NCBI RefSeq assembly: GCF_030253575.1
Contig: NC_080569.1
Coordinates: 7,420,001-7,484,000 of the forward strand
Origin: Rhododendron vialii
Lineage: Eukaryota > Streptophyta > Magnoliopsida > Ericales > Ericaceae
Direction: 5' to 3'
DNA length: 64,000 nucleotides
Both the position numbers and the translations under genes were made by a program. Positions 22,621 to 35,806 of the stretch are shown here, one piece after another. The notes under the pieces were generated by a model. That model was not told where the DNA came from. It searched no databases and worked only from the letters and a program-made list of their open reading frames with translations. Numbering within the stretch: the stretch's first letter is position 1; the number at the start of each line of letters is the position of its first letter.

Positions 22621-23382
22621 TTAAAAACGAGTTTTTGATTCGTTTATGAAATGTGGAAAATGTTGATACGGTCTACGAGGAGTTACGTAGAAGAAACTCA
22701 CAAATCTTGGACACCAACGTTGATTACTTATCGTATACGAATGTGTTGTTGTTAGTTAAATTGGCTAGATAAGTATGCTATGAGGAATTCTTTGACTATG
22801 TGTTGTATCGTTGTAAGTTAATGGTTAGAGGGTTTGGATTATTCTATTGAGCGTTGTGGCTCACGGTGTTGCCTTTTTGGTGACCCTGACATATTATATT
22901 GGTGGTGACGCCGGTATAATGTGTCAGACCTCATAGATGAACAGGGTGAGATGTACACCTTGGAGGCCTTCGGAGCCGAGGAGCTAGCCTTGATGGAAGA
23001 ACAAGCGGAGCAATAGTTAGGAACCTTAGTTCCCTTCCGTTTGTAATAAAAGTACTTCTTTTAAGTTTTGTAATAAAGAGCCTGACTCAGTTTATTTTCA
23101 ATAAAATTTCTTATTTAACGTACCCAAAATTTGGGCCGTTACATTAGCTCTAGACTTTTCCCCCGTTTGCAATTTTTATTTTTTGATCACCGGGATCCAT
23201 CCGCCATCATCTCTTCCACCATTGGCACCTCTCTCTCTCTCTCTCTCTCTCTCTAGACATCTCTTTCTCTGTAAAATTGCAAAAGTTCTCTCTAGACTTA
23301 ATATTTTTATTATTACTAACAAGAAAGAGGAACTAGTAGAAGAGAAGTGGTTTTGGTGTTTGGAGTGACCAATATATATATA

Positions 23383-23761
23383 CAGTCAGTCTCAAATGAG
23401 GGGGTCCTCATTTTAGTTAAAATGCGGACTTCCTTATTTCTTTCATTTTCCGATCGAATTTCGATGATCCGAGCCGCTCAATGTGTTCAGAACGTGATTT
23501 TGAGGGTACACGCGAGAAATCGACAAAAAAATGACCGGAAAGGGCTTCATCCGAGCAGTTTTTGTTTGAACCATTCGATAAAAAATTAACAAAAACTGCT
23601 CGGATGAAGCCCTTTTTGGTCATTTTTTTTTGTCGATTTCTCGCGGGTACCCTTAAAATTACATTCTGAACACATTGAGCGGCTCGGATCATTGAAATTC
23701 GATCGGGAAAGGGAGGTCCGCATTTTATTAAAATGAGATGGTCCTTACGGGAGACGGACTG
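23383..23761. mobile_element. Foldback MITE (copy 2), TA flanks
   Basis: A 379-bp near-complete inverted repeat. Ends are CAGTCAGTCTC / CAGTCCGTCTC, flanked by TA on each side, although the AT-rich site makes that duplication uncertain. The inner arms match the foldback at 12750-13081 (GATCCGAGCCGCTCAATGTG, GGGCTTCATCCGAGCAGTTT). The outer 90 bp differ between the two copies. Confidence 0.8.
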
Positions 23762-26700
23762 TATTATATATATATATATATATCTTCAAAGGTGGCAAAT
23801 TGGTAGATTTAAATAGGAAACAAGCCAGGGTACGTAGCTTTGGTGGAAAGAATCAAAAAGAAAATCTAGGATTTACTATGTTGATTAATGGTACGGATTC
23901 ATTTTGATGAGTGGCACACAAACGAACCTCACTTCTTTAGTTCTTTGACCAGTGTGGGGTAATATTTTAGTTCTTTGATCCCGTTTGCTAGCACTTAAGG
24001 AGTATAATCTAACTTATTTAGTTTATTTGATTAAAAAAAATGAAATGTGTTTGCCACCCATTATGAATAGTCACTTATTTTGCTTTTCTAGCTTATTTGG
24101 TACAAAAAAGCTACTCCTAGATTATTTAAATTTAAATTTGCAACTTTTTAGCTTATTTTAAGTATTTATAACATGAAAGGACAAAAGAATCCTAAAATGA
24201 ATAAGTTTCTTACTCATTTTTAAGGATAATTTAGACATTTCATTTATAAAAATCTATTTGACAACTTATTCAAGCAAAAACATGTTATACTTATTTTTTT
24301 TTAACTTATTAAAATCTATAACAAATACTTTTATAGCTTATTTTGATTTGTGTAAGCGAATAATATTCTAAAAAATTATAATCTAAAAAGTTAATGTGCT
24401 AGCGCAAGCGGGCCTTCATATATGCTAATATACGTTAGGGGTTTGGACTTTGGACCATATATCTTGCCTAGCGATAACAAGAGAATTCTATTTAATTAAG
24501 AAAATCATATTTTAATTTCCATTCATTTAGAAAGAATTGTCCAGAAGTATATATTTAGTTTCCTAGCTAGTTTAATTTTATCTAGCAGGTGTTTGCGAAA
24601 AATCATTTTGACAAATTTTTAGATTCTACCTTCTAAAAACCAGTATAGAATGTTTCGTCAAAAATTCTATATAGCTGATTTTTAAAATCTTTAGATTTTG
24701 AGAACTTGAAAAAGGAAAGAAATTCTCAAAATTTCAAAGCTGATCCGGTTTGGTAGCTTTTGGAATTCTATAACAAAAATTCTCAAAAAAGAAATGACAT
24801 TTTCATAATTTTACAGCTGCAACAAACATGTTTCTAAATTTCTTCTAAAATTCAGAATCCAAAATATGCAGCAGAATCTGAAACTAAAATAAAAAATTTG
24901 TATCCACAGGACCACTGCTATCGCAAACACGTCTTTAATATTCCTGTATTTTAGAGTTACTTGGTCAAGAAGAATTAGAGTTTATTTTGTTTCCTTACAT
25001 CTAAATTATTTCCCTCTTTGGTATATTAGGAATGCTAGATAGGTTTAGAGTTACATGGATAGACAGGTTTAGAGTTACATGGGGACGCATCCTTTTTCTG
25101 TCAATAAGAAGACGGATTGTTTATTTTTCTCCTATGTTACTCTAACCCCAAGTCCGTTTCTGTTATTTCATACGGAAAGAACTGAAGTTGGCAAACAATT
25201 ATCACATAAAAAAACTAGTGCATGCCTGTGCCTAATGGCACGGCTCGAACATTGGCATTCAAGAAATCACCATGGTTCGAAATTTACCTTTTAGCGAGCT
25301 TATCTATATTTAAAGGCACGATGCAATATAATCAATAGTAAATCCATACACCAAACCATTTAACGCAGTTATTAATTTTTTTAAACCGAAATCAAACCAC
25401 ACTACTAAAAAATCAAACCAAACCATTTGGTTTAACTTGATTTGGACTGGACTCGCGGTGGGACTGATGTTTTGCTCACCCCTAAGTTTATACTAGCGGA
25501 GTAGTATTTAGAAAAGTCTGAAAAGATCGAGGTCGATTCAAGTCATTTCAAATTAATTACAAACACTTCCCGTGATACTTGTACCACAAAAGAATTCAGA
25601 AACCAACAATTAATGGTGACTGTAAAAATATCCTTCAAGATCTTTGCGAATTTCTAATGCCTTTTCTTGCATATTTTTTAAATACTACTTTTCTTGTATT
25701 TTTAGCGACAAAAAAATAACTATGCATTCTTGTAAACTTATAAGTCTAAAACTTATTTTGGTATATTTTACATATTTTGTGTAACTTTTTATTTAGCCTT
25801 TCGTCGTAGTTTTTGAAGTTAATTGATCGTCTCAACAAAATGAATCGAAAAATTATGAAAATATGGACGGATGTTGAAAAAATTCAAATAAAACGGCACT
25901 TTAGACAAATAAAACAACTATTTGATATATATTTTTTGTCTTTAGTGAATTTTTTATTACTTTTAATCTTAATTTTATACTTTTTAGACTGCTTTCACTG
26001 AGACAGATGATTAATCCAAAAAATAACACGCAAATTTAATAAAGATTCAGAAAAGACGAATAAAACATATAAAACAAAAAAATAAGTTAAGTTTAAAAGA
26101 AGCCACCCTAATTATGATCGTATAATGATTACCATTTCTAACGAAAAAATAAGTTAAGTTTATTTCAACATTATATTTTATGGTCAAATAAAGGACATCC
26201 GGAATTATTATTGAATGATTGAGGAAAGTAAGATGTAATCAACCTTTTTGAAAACTTTTTAGCTGTCGCCAAATATGTAGCCAAAAAAAAAAAGGGGGGG
26301 GAATAAGAAAAACATACGCAGTCGCACAGTCCAGGGCACCAAATAATTTCCCCGATTCGAAAGGGTCCCACCACACGCCGTGCACAATGAAAAATTATAG
26401 AGTGGTTCGTGGCGGTGCTCTTTAATACCTTTTTTTCACGTCAAATTTCGTGTGATTCATGACGAAGCGTATGAATTCGGACAAAAATATATAGTGAGAT
26501 AGAGTGTTGACCGGGAGTTTGGGGGTTTGTGTGTGTGTTTAAAGGGTTTACTCTATCTCTCCCTAGTCAACAATTGCCTAGGTGAGTTTGGTAGGTGAAA
26601 TTACTCTCTTGCCCTCTCTCTAAAAAAAAAGAAGATATGAGTATTGACCATAATGTGGCAGTAGGGGTGTGAATATCCGATACGACATGAGAATCCGATA

Positions 26701-27169
26701 TGAATACGACATGAGATTAGCGGGTTAGCGTAAATTATTTCTGACATGGAATACGAATATGACACGATATAATAATACGAAAAATTAAACAGATCGGATT
26801 ATGATTGAAAAAACTATAACACTGACATGAGATGACCCGATATGACACGACGGCGGATGAAAATTTATGAGAGGACATGATAACACGACACGAACCCAGC
26901 ACAAAATTAACGTGTTAGGATCAACTATTTTTTATACAAAATATAAATATAACACGATACGATAACACAAAAAACTAAATAAATCAGATTAGCGTTAAGA
27001 GAATTCTAACACTAATATGATAAGACACGATGCCCAGTGACAGTGGCCGGCTGAATAATACTCCACTTCCCACACGGCACACACACCTGCTTATTTATTT
27101 GTATTTCCTCTCCCTTTCAGTGTCTCTTCTCACCTCGCTTCACTCTCTTCGTTTCTCTCTCTCCCCGCA
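23762..27169. other. AT-rich spacer with degenerate MITE candidates
   Basis: No gene is seen. About 23984-24414 has inverted ends (CCCGTTTGCTAGCAC / CCCGCTTGCGCTAGCAC) and may be a MITE. About 24590-24933 has GTGTTTGCGA ends and may be another. 26660-27030 holds the degenerate 'GATACGACATGAGA' motif series seen in some hAT-derived repeats, starting AGGGGTGTGAAT. Target duplications were not clear for any of them. Confidence 0.4.
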
Positions 27170-27238
27170 ATGAAGAAAAAAACACCACCACCACCAACAG
27201 AGTCCTCCACCGCCGCCCACTCCCACTCTCTCACATGA
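27170..27238 (+). promoter_or_regulatory. uORF overlapping the kinase start codon (ATGA)
   Basis: An upstream ATG (27170) opens a 22-codon frame (MKKKTPPPP..., ending in SHSLT). Its TGA (27236-27238) overlaps the main ATG (27235-27237) as ATGA. If the leader includes 27170, scanning ribosomes could translate it and reinitiate at the kinase start, lowering output. Confidence 0.6.
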
Positions 27239-29902
27239 CGACAACTCCTCCACCACTCTCCTCCGCCATCACCCTCCTCATAACCTTCCTCATCGCCGCC
27301 ACCTCTCCTCCACTCCCTCTCGTCGCCAGCTCCACCATCGCCGTCACCCACTACCCCTCCAGTACCACCACCGTCTGCGGCATTGCCGCCGGCAAACCAA
27401 CCCAATCCATCCAATGCTACCACAACAACCGCACAGTTCCCATCTCATCCAACGTCTCCTACGAGTCCATCTCAGGCGGCCGTGACCTCTTCTGCGGACT
27501 TCGAACAGGCGGGTTCAGCCTCATATGTTGGGACACCACCACATTCCTCCCCAAACGGATTTACTTTAGCCACACCCGTCCATTGACGGGTTTAACAGTC
27601 GGAACTTCGCAAATATACGCGATTGGGGCTAATAATGGAGTCGCCATGTGCTGGAGATTTCAGTCGCCTGATGGAACGTTGAAATTCCGTACAATCACGT
27701 CAGGTGAGGGGAAAACGACGGATAGACCCAATTGCAGATACTTTATATATCCAACACAACCAACGTAGGATTTTATTCCTTTTTACATTCCCTGTCGTCC
27801 GGCCCAACTTACGCATCTCAATTAGTTGTCTAATCTCGTACTCGGTCTGTCGCGCCATCCACGTTGGGGCTACGAAATTTATAAAAATTTACTTTCTTGC
27901 GACCTAGCTTCTCCGAGGATTTGGGATAATTTCCACATTTACTGTGGGTAGATGACATTACATTTTACACGTTCAAAACAGATTTATAGATTTTATACAG
28001 TTATTTTTTATCATCCCAAAAGTTAAAAATGATGGGTTTGTACATGCTTCAGGTGGAGGATTCTCTTGTGGGATACTGGAGAACAACAGTAGGGCAATTT
28101 GTTGGGGCGGGAGCGAAATCGGAGCTGAGATTCAGAGACAATTTGGTAATGTCACCATGTTGAGCTTGGTTGCAGGGGAGTCTCATGCTTGTGGATTGAC
28201 AACAAATGGGTATTTGATTTGCAAAGGAAGCAATGCCAGTGGACAGCTCAATGCTCCTTCCCTTTCGCCATTCGAGATCTCGGGTCTGGCTCTCGGTTCG
28301 AATCACAGCTGCGGAATTCTGCGAAAAAATGGGTCCATTATTTGCTGGGGAGGAGGAACGAAAAGATCAGAATTGTCAAGTGACGCAGCCGACGCTTTGG
28401 GATTAGTTTCATTTGAGGCCATTGAAGCTGGTTCTGGTTTCACTTGCGGGCTAACCACGAGAAATTTATCATTGGTTTGTTGGGGGCTAGGGTTTAGTTC
28501 AGGCACCGTGCTTCCGTTGGCAAAGGTGATTCCAGGCCCATGTATTCAATCTTCATGTAGCAGTTGCGGGGTGTTTCCGAATTCGGATAGTCTTTGTGCT
28601 GGTTCTGGAAACATATGCCAATCTTGCGAGATTGAGCTTCCAATTCCAGTTCTGCTGCCGGCATCGCCGGCATCAGCACCGCGGTCACAGGTTCTGCCGC
28701 CATCGGTAGCTAAAAACAGGTTTTTCCTGGCGTTTGGTATTGTTGGTTCAGTAGGGGCATTAGCAGGCATTTGCACTATTGTCTATTGGTTGTGGAGGAG
28801 AGGTTTTTGTATTTTTCTCCACAAGAAACTTGATCACTCTTTGCAACCCCCAGTTGGTGATGGTTCCAATGTGCCTCCTCCCTCCTCAAATGGCGAAAAG
28901 TCGCAGAGATTGAGGCGGCAAAGGAGCGAGACTTCATCGAAGCACATTGACAGGGCAGAGGAATTTGCCCTAATTGAGCTCTCTGCTGCCACTAACAACT
29001 TCTCATTCGAAAACAAGATTGGTGGTGGGAGTTTTGGAACGGTGTACAAAGGCAAACTTCCTGATGGTCGCGAAGTGGCCATCAAGAGGAGCGAGATAGG
29101 GGCGACAACCAAGAAATTCCAAGAAAGAGAAATCGAGTTTGATTCGGAACTAGCATCCTTATCGCGCCTCCATCACAAGCACTTGGTGGAACTTGTGGGA
29201 TTTTGCAAAGAAAACGACGAGAGGCTTTTGGTATACGAGCATATGAGCAATGGGTCGCTATACGAACATCTCAAGGAAAATGACAGAGAGGGCAGCAACA
29301 TTTTGAACTCCTGGAAAATGAGGATCAAAATCGGGCTGGAAACGGCCAGGGGAATCGAGTACCTCCACAACTATGCAGTACCACCCATTATCCATAGAGA
29401 TATTAAGTCCTCCAACATACTTCTTGATGCGAATTGGACTGCGAAAGTGTCGGATTTTGGGTTTTCATTAATGGGTCCGGAGTCCGATACAAAGTCCATG
29501 ACAACAAAGGCAGTTGGGACAGTTGGGTATATCGATCCCGAGTACTATGTGCTGAACATTCTGACAGCAAAGTCCGATGTTTATGGACTAGGAGTGGTAC
29601 TCTTGGAGCTTCTAACGGAGAAGCGGGCCATGTTTAAGGTTGAGGGGTTAGATCCTATGACAGTAGTGGAATATGCAGGGCCACGAATAGCGGCGGGGGA
29701 GCTGCAGAGTGTGTTGGATAAGAGGGTGGGTGTCCCAAACGCGAACGAGACCGAGGCGGTGGAGATGGTGGCTTACACTGCTCTGAAATGTGTAAACTTG
29801 GAGGGCAACGAGAGACCCTCCACATCTGATGTTGTGGTTAATTTAGAGAGAGCAATGGCTCTTTGTGAGGGTGGCATTTCTAGTACCAAATTTTTTGAAT
29901 AG
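27235..29902 (+). CDS. CRINKLY4-related receptor-like kinase (CCR type)
   Basis: Two exons (27235-27703 and 28053-29902; intron GT...AG, phase 1) give 772 residues. Residues 1 to about 31 form a hydrophobic signal peptide. About 35-310 hold RCC1-like repeats with the recurring F-x-CG-I/L...CW pattern. A short Cys-rich patch (about 320-350) follows, then a transmembrane helix at about 379-403. The Ser/Thr kinase has GGGSFG (480-485), Lys501 in VAIK, HRD (604-606), DFG (624-626) and GTVGYIDPEYY, so all catalytic residues are present. The closest known types are Arabidopsis CCR3/CCR4, plasma-membrane kinases related to CRINKLY4 (epidermal signalling). The extracellular Cys-rich region is shorter than the TNFR-like domain of CRINKLY4 itself. 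The start is the first ATG with a signal peptide; a uORF overlaps it. The ligand is unknown. Confidence 0.9.
27704..28052 (+). other. Intron of the CCR-type kinase gene
   Basis: A 349-bp intron: donor TCAG|GTGAGG, acceptor TGCTTCAG|GTGG, AT-rich and with in-frame stops. Joining at these sites keeps the RCC1-like repeat pattern continuous (FRTITSGGGFSCGIL). Confidence 0.85.
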
Positions 29903-31912
29903 CTTCCCAGCGAAAATTTCATACCCAAAGAATGAATCAAGGAAATTCTTTCATTCGTTTCCCTTCCTTCGTTGTTCTTGTTTTTGGATTGAGGGATGGT
30001 GTTGTTGCCTTGGTGCGGCGCATGGTGCTGTGACCCCAAAACGGTGCCGTTCGGCACATTGGAGCAACCCTAATTCTGAGGGCTTAAGCCTTGTTAGGCA
30101 TAGTTAAACAAAATAATGATTTATTCATTCTTGTGGGCTTATTCGGATCTGAAGATGAATTAAACCGCTTTTACTCTTAAAATATTTTTTTAATGAATTT
30201 CTGCCAAAAAAAATTTGTCAAACCGATGTCGGTAACGGCCTCGTAGAGCTGAACACTCAATTTCATATAGGAGTAGACTGAGCATCTTGTGATTGATTTA
30301 GTTCTGTTTTTCTCCCTCCCTTTCCCAATTCCCCACGTTTGCTTGCACATTTCTTTACCATTTTCTCCGAGAGATAGGAGAGTAGCCTTTTCTTTCAAAG
30401 ATTCCAACCTAAGAAAGTGAGTGAAGGGGATACAGACACAGGTGAGAATCTATTGAATTGATCATTGCGCCAAAAAAAAATTTCCCTGGGGCCAAAACTA
30501 CAATCTGGGTGCATTTGCTCATGAAAATTTAGGGTTTACAACATCAATTACTGATCCTGGATAAAGTTGAAACTTGAAAGCAGTTACGGAAGAATTGATT
30601 TCGTCTCGGTGACTCTGTTTTTTTTTAAATCAGTCTTGCTGACTCTGTCGACGTGTTCTTTCAGTTTGGATACATAGCACCGGGTGGTTCGTTTTAGTTT
30701 TCTTATTAGGTGTTTCATAATTGATTAGGACTTATCACATCAGAGCATGACAACAAATAGGTACCCCAATGCATTTGTTCGACTCATGTTGCTAACAAAA
30801 AACACTCGACGGTACATTAGTGGTTCGTCTAGTCATTAGGATCAGATTGTAGTATTAGTTGAGGTGTGCATACTCGCTTATTTAGTAATAATGACGGAAT
30901 CCGTCTCGTCCCAACTCCCAATTTCGTTGTGACAACCTGCCCTACAAATACTAAATTTAATTCCTTTTAGGACAGTTTGTCGCAGAAGCCCTAGGTATTA
31001 GGAAATTGTTGGAGTTGGTTGAACACAATGGTCCACGTCTAATTAAAGAAAACAGAAACAGAAAGATGGGTTTTGCAGAATTTTAATAGATACAGGCTGG
31101 TGGATCAGGAAAAATAATCTTGCTCAATGCAGGATTCAGGCATTTTGATAATGCTCTTTATCCGGATCAGGATAGAGACAGAAAAAAAGAGCATGTGATG
31201 AGAACCATAATTTGATGTGATACGGAGTTTTTAGACACAATAATTGGATTAAGTCAAGATCAGGTGCCTTAGTTTAAAGGGTGATGGAGACCCGGGTCCG
31301 CTCTCCACTGTCCGGAAAACTACAACGGCTTTGTTTGGTTTACATTTCAAAAAGTTATTTTTGAAAGTTGAATAATAATTAGTGGAGATAGATAGAGAGA
31401 AATATTTATTGAAACTGTGCCGAAAGTAAAAAGTTACTCTCAAAAAGTTAAATCAAGCGAAGTGAATGCCTCTGTACCGAGAGATTTTCCGGCCGTTGGA
31501 TTATGTGATTTTTTTTTTTCATGTTTTAAATCTAACAGCTGAAAAATTTCCTGGCACAAAGGCATAGAAATTTTTGGCACAAAAGATCCTGTCTCGATGG
31601 AGACCGCACCCACCCATATAGAATTGTGCCAATTGATTGTCGTAACAAACAAATAAGATATTCTAAACGAAGATGATAATGCTTTTACTAATGCCAAAAT
31701 TTCTCGGTGTTTAAAGAGCCTCGTACTATCCACATGGTACAAGTTTTGTGTAATTATATGGATTAAAATTTTGATAGTAAGAAAAGTGGTTACGGCATTA
31801 TATGGCAAGATGGTATTAAGAACATAGCAATATCCCTAAGTCAAGCTCAAAGGAGGAGCGATTACGTGCCTACGCTTATACTGAACTTGATTCCGTCAAC
31901 AACGAATAATTA
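29903..31912. other. Spacer downstream of the kinase gene
   Basis: No clear gene. The kinase 3' UTR probably extends into 30100. A C/T-rich leader-like stretch at 30290-30450 with a possible donor (GACACAG|GTGAGA) could be a first exon of the TRFL remnant at 32142, but nothing confirms it. Confidence 0.35.
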
Positions 31913-32070
31913 TTTAGTGGTCCTGGGGCATGATCACATGTTGGCCCAAGACCCTTAATCATCACACACTCTTGTAGAGTCCATAAAATTAATCACAAGC
32001 TTAACAAAATTGTGTGGTGATTTAAGGGTCCTGAAGTGCCACGTGATTGTGGCCAGGAACACATACTAAA
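31913..32070. mobile_element. Small MITE
   Basis: A 158-bp element with inverted arms: TTTAGTGGTCCTGG...CCCTTAATCATCACACA and, from the right, TTTAGTATGTGTTCCTGG...CCCTTAAATCACCACACA. No target duplication is clear. It lies just upstream of the TRFL remnant. Confidence 0.65.
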
Positions 32071-32141
32071 TTTTCTCTCAAGTAGACAACAAAGCTCATG
32101 GATCGTCTGTTCTAGATAAATATATAGGTGCTAAGAAGTAA

Positions 32142-32996
32142 GTGGAAGTGCTGGTTCATGCTGTTGAGAAGCTTGGAACTGGAAGGTATGTTTAGCAAAA
32201 ACTTGATTCAAGAACTACACAAGGGTCTGCCCTTGTTTATCTCGAATGCAGTCCTGGATGAGCTATTTTCAATTCTTCTGTTCTTCTCTAACCGGTAGTT
32301 GGTTTACATCTGCAGATGGCGCGATGTTAAACTGCGAGCTTTTGATAATGCAAAGAATCGAACTTATGAGGATTTGAAGGTAAGCGGTCAACATTTCATT
32401 TTCCTGCATATATGTTCCGGATTTTTCTCCATTTTAACCGGACTAGTGATTAGTTGTACTGCTCCTTTGAAGTTGTAGTTTTTCAATCTCATTCCCTTCA
32501 AAATTTTGAAGCCTTCGGTTTAGTTGTTTCCAACAGTTTTTACAGTTTTGAATACTCATAGTCTCGTACTTTAGTTGGCTTGCATTATCGGAAATGGTTC
32601 TATGGTCTTTATGCCGTTGTCTTTGATTCTGAGTAGCAACTGTCTCGGGTAATCTCTTGAATTCTACTCTTAGTTTAAAATACACAAAACAGATGGATCT
32701 TGTCGTGGGTCGGAATTTGAAAGGGCAGTATTAGATGCTACTTATTTTCCAGTTTTAAACATACCTTTTTGTTTCAGCAGAAATGCTTACGTGATTCGGG
32801 GTTTTCGCGACCTGTGAAATTGCAGGATAAATGGTAAACACTGGTGCACACAGCAAGAATATCCCCACAGCAAAGGAGGGGTGAGCCCGTGCCCCAGGTG
32901 TTGCTAGACCGTGTCCTCGATGCCCATGCTTACTGGTCCCAACAGCAAGCCAAGCAACAGCTCAAACAGCAGTCCGACACTTGCCTCCTCCTCTGA
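32142..32996 (+). pseudogene. TRFL/TRP-type telomere-binding Myb gene, 3' remnant
   Basis: Three exons remain. 32142-32185: VEVLVHAVEKLGTGR. 32316-32379: WRDVKLRAFDNAKNRTYEDLK. 32826-32996: DKW, stop, then TLVHTARISPQQRRGEPVPQ and HAYWSQQQAKQQLKQQ. The phases match and all splice sites are GT/AG. This is the C-terminal Myb/telobox domain of plant TRF-like proteins, which bind TTTAGGG repeats. Stops at 32139-32141 (just before the first visible residues) and at 32835-32837 (within the recognition region, DKW*TL) kill it, and no N-terminal part is seen. It is closer to standard TRP1/TRFL sequences than the second TRFL gene at 35.9-41.8 kb. Confidence 0.82.
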
Positions 32997-34012
32997 TAGC
33001 TTCTTCACCAATCAAGCACTCTTTGTAAATAGTGGATGGCGTTTAAAGTGGCGTGTCCTCATGTAAAAACCTAGTCATTGCTCTAGCTCTCAGCGGCAAT
33101 TCTTTCCTTGCGTGGAGAGAGATTGGCGCTTGTAAATGCTTGACAGAATAAGAGCTTGCTAATTGTATTTTTTGATGCCAACCTCTTGGCATTTTTGTTG
33201 TTCATTCGATGGTTTGTTTTTGTTTTTTTGGAGATTTTTCTTTACGTATTTGTACATTGTTTGATTCTAACTTTTTGTAATGCTTGCCAAGTATCAGTAC
33301 TATGAATTCATTGGCTTCCTTACATTTTTCCCTACAGTGCTTTATGTCTAGACTGCTTCATTGTTTTTGAATCCCTCTGACTATTTGTAGTGCCCTTCGG
33401 TTTTTGTCAATTTCCCCAAGTTTACTTGCATTCGTGTGCCCAAATGTAAGGGTCAATAACATATACCCCGAGGCCTTAATCCAAGCTGTACTTGCTTGGG
33501 CTTTGCTCTAGGTGTTGAAGCCCAGCCCAAAATGATGGCTCGCGATAGTGATCCGACTTGAGTCAACCCGTAATCCCACAAGATTGGCCAGCAGCTTACT
33601 CTTGCCTAGTCCAAGACCATTGGGCTGATCTTGAGATTGAGCTGGTGTTTTGAGAGCTAATGATACATACACACACACATTTAGGGATGACCATCTCGGC
33701 CGACCCGTCTGAATCCGATCTATTATCCGCCCCAAATGGATCGGATATTCGGAGATTTTTTTGGATATCGGAGAGGATTTGGATTTTTTTTAAAAAAAAA
33801 AAATTGAGGATCGATTGGATTTGGAGGTAAGTCTGCCTCCGATCCAATCCGCCCCGAATTCTATATCCGATCCACTCTGATCCGCCCCGGATGCTTGACT
33901 ATAAAATACCTCTTATTTTACCTTTTGGGGTTCTAACCACAAAAACAAAACACACCCAACTCTTCAACCCCACGGTCCACCCCAATCTCCCACCCACATC
34001 GAGTGTTGACCA

Positions 34013-34043
<31 letters not shown>

Positions 34044-35540
34044 CTCTTTGCATTCTGTAATCTACTAATCTCTCTCTCGCACGAGATCTCCGACTCCAAC
34101 CGGACCAATCGTTTATCTGGTAGAAAATTGATGTTTTTTCTATGCAAAAATCATGTTTGATTGGACATTTGTAAAAGCTTGGTTGATCCATCTTTATTGT
34201 TAGAGCAATGGAAAGTTAGAGTTTAACTGATATTGCTATTAAGATAAATATTATTTGTTCACATTAGTACATACGTAACAATTAACATACCAATGTATAT
34301 ATGATCAATCTATTTTTTTTTATGGATAACATACATTTTGATACTAACAAAATGAAACATTTGGATGGTCAAATATTGACCTGAGAGAATGAAATGATTA
34401 GATCGTCAAATATTGACCCATCGTCGAATATGATTATGCTAAATGTCAATTTGGTCTTTAAATCATCAGGAGTCTGATTTAGGGATTTGGATCCTCTATG
34501 AGAATTTTTCTATGAACTCTGATACAATCCTCACATAAAAATTCTCATAGAGGATCCAGATCCGTGAAGTTAGGTAGTTCGAGATGAAAAAATGTCATTG
34601 ATAGAATAGGGACGAAATGACAAATTTTGAAAAGTTTAGTGAAAAAGAGTTATATTAATCGTTTTTCTCAGTTTTTTTGGTCTCAATCATGAGGGCTGGA
34701 TAGGTTGCATATTGACCCACGACCACTGGCTGTGGCCTGTGAGTGTATGGTTCTGACAAAGGATCTAACGAGGTTTACGGTCCTGACTCCTAACCAAAGG
34801 ATTTTGACCAAAACACTTCACCGTCGATGCATAATTTAGCACGAAACAACTTTGAATGTCCAAACAGATGATAGTATTACTAGTAGTACTATTTTATGCA
34901 TAAACTTAAGATTATGTACATTATTAGTCGCATAAATAATTAATTAATGAGATCGGCTTATTTATGAAGCCGCGCGATCTCGGTCGTCCATTTCGACTTT
35001 AGACGGTCGGAATTTAAATGAAACTTTTTTCTAGAAGAGTTTAATTTTCGGAGAAGAGTTAAACTCTTTCTGAAAAAGTTTTATTAACTTATGAACCGTT
35101 TAAAACACTTTTAGACGATTTCAATTCACTTCCATAAATAACTGTTCACATAATCTTCCATTAAAAAGATTTTCTCTTAATTAATTTTGGCCCAGCTGCA
35201 CCCACATCCTCACCAAATGGTGTGGATTGTCGGTATCACAACAAAAAGGTGTGGTTTGTCATAAAAAAGGACTTTCTGTGACAAAACCCGAACATTCTTA
35301 CCAAATGGTGTGCACCGTCGCTATCGCCTATAACCATTGGGGGAGGTTCCAGTTTCAGGCTCCGTTCTAGTTTCTTTTAATTTTTAGAAGAAAGATAATT
35401 TTAAGTTTAAAAATTATGTGTATAATTTTTCTATCAAATGGGTAGCACTTTGCAGGGTAGTTTTGTAATTTGGATACAAATGGGTAGCACTTTGCAGCGT
35501 ATGTGTTCCATCAATAGTAAAAAACAAGCCAAAATAAATT
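32997..35540. other. Spacer between the TRFL remnant and the TRFL gene
   Basis: No gene seen. 33660-33900 has a GGATCGGATATCCG-like degenerate repeat, and 34017-34042 an (AT)n run. A perfect 21-bp inverted repeat lies at 34489-34509 / 34537-34557 (GGATCCTCTATGAGAATTTTT). A 24-bp direct repeat around GGGTAGCACTTTGCAG occurs at 35439 and 35481. Confidence 0.45.
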
Positions 35541-35582
35541 CTATTCAACACCCCTTCCCTTCCATTTTCCTGCTACAAAATC

Positions 35583-35628
<46 letters not shown>

Positions 35629-35758
35629 AGACAAGCCAAAAATTCAACACCCCTTCCCTTCCATTTTCCTGCTACAAAACCCTCTCTCTCTCTCTCTCTC
35701 TCAAAAGACAAGCCTTAAATTCAACACCCCTTCCCTTCCATTTTCCTGCTACAAAATC

Positions 35759-35804
<46 letters not shown>
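35541..35804 (+). repeat. Three tandem copies of a CT-microsatellite leader unit
   Basis: Three units of about 75-100 bp each begin with ATTCAACACCCCTTCCCTTC, run through CATTTTCCTGCTACAAAA and a (CT)n run, and the first two end with CTCAAAAGACAAGCC. They lie directly upstream of the first TRFL exon and probably within its 5' UTR. The (CT)n length differs between units, suggesting slippage or unequal exchange. Confidence 0.85.
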
Positions 35805-35806
<2 letters not shown>

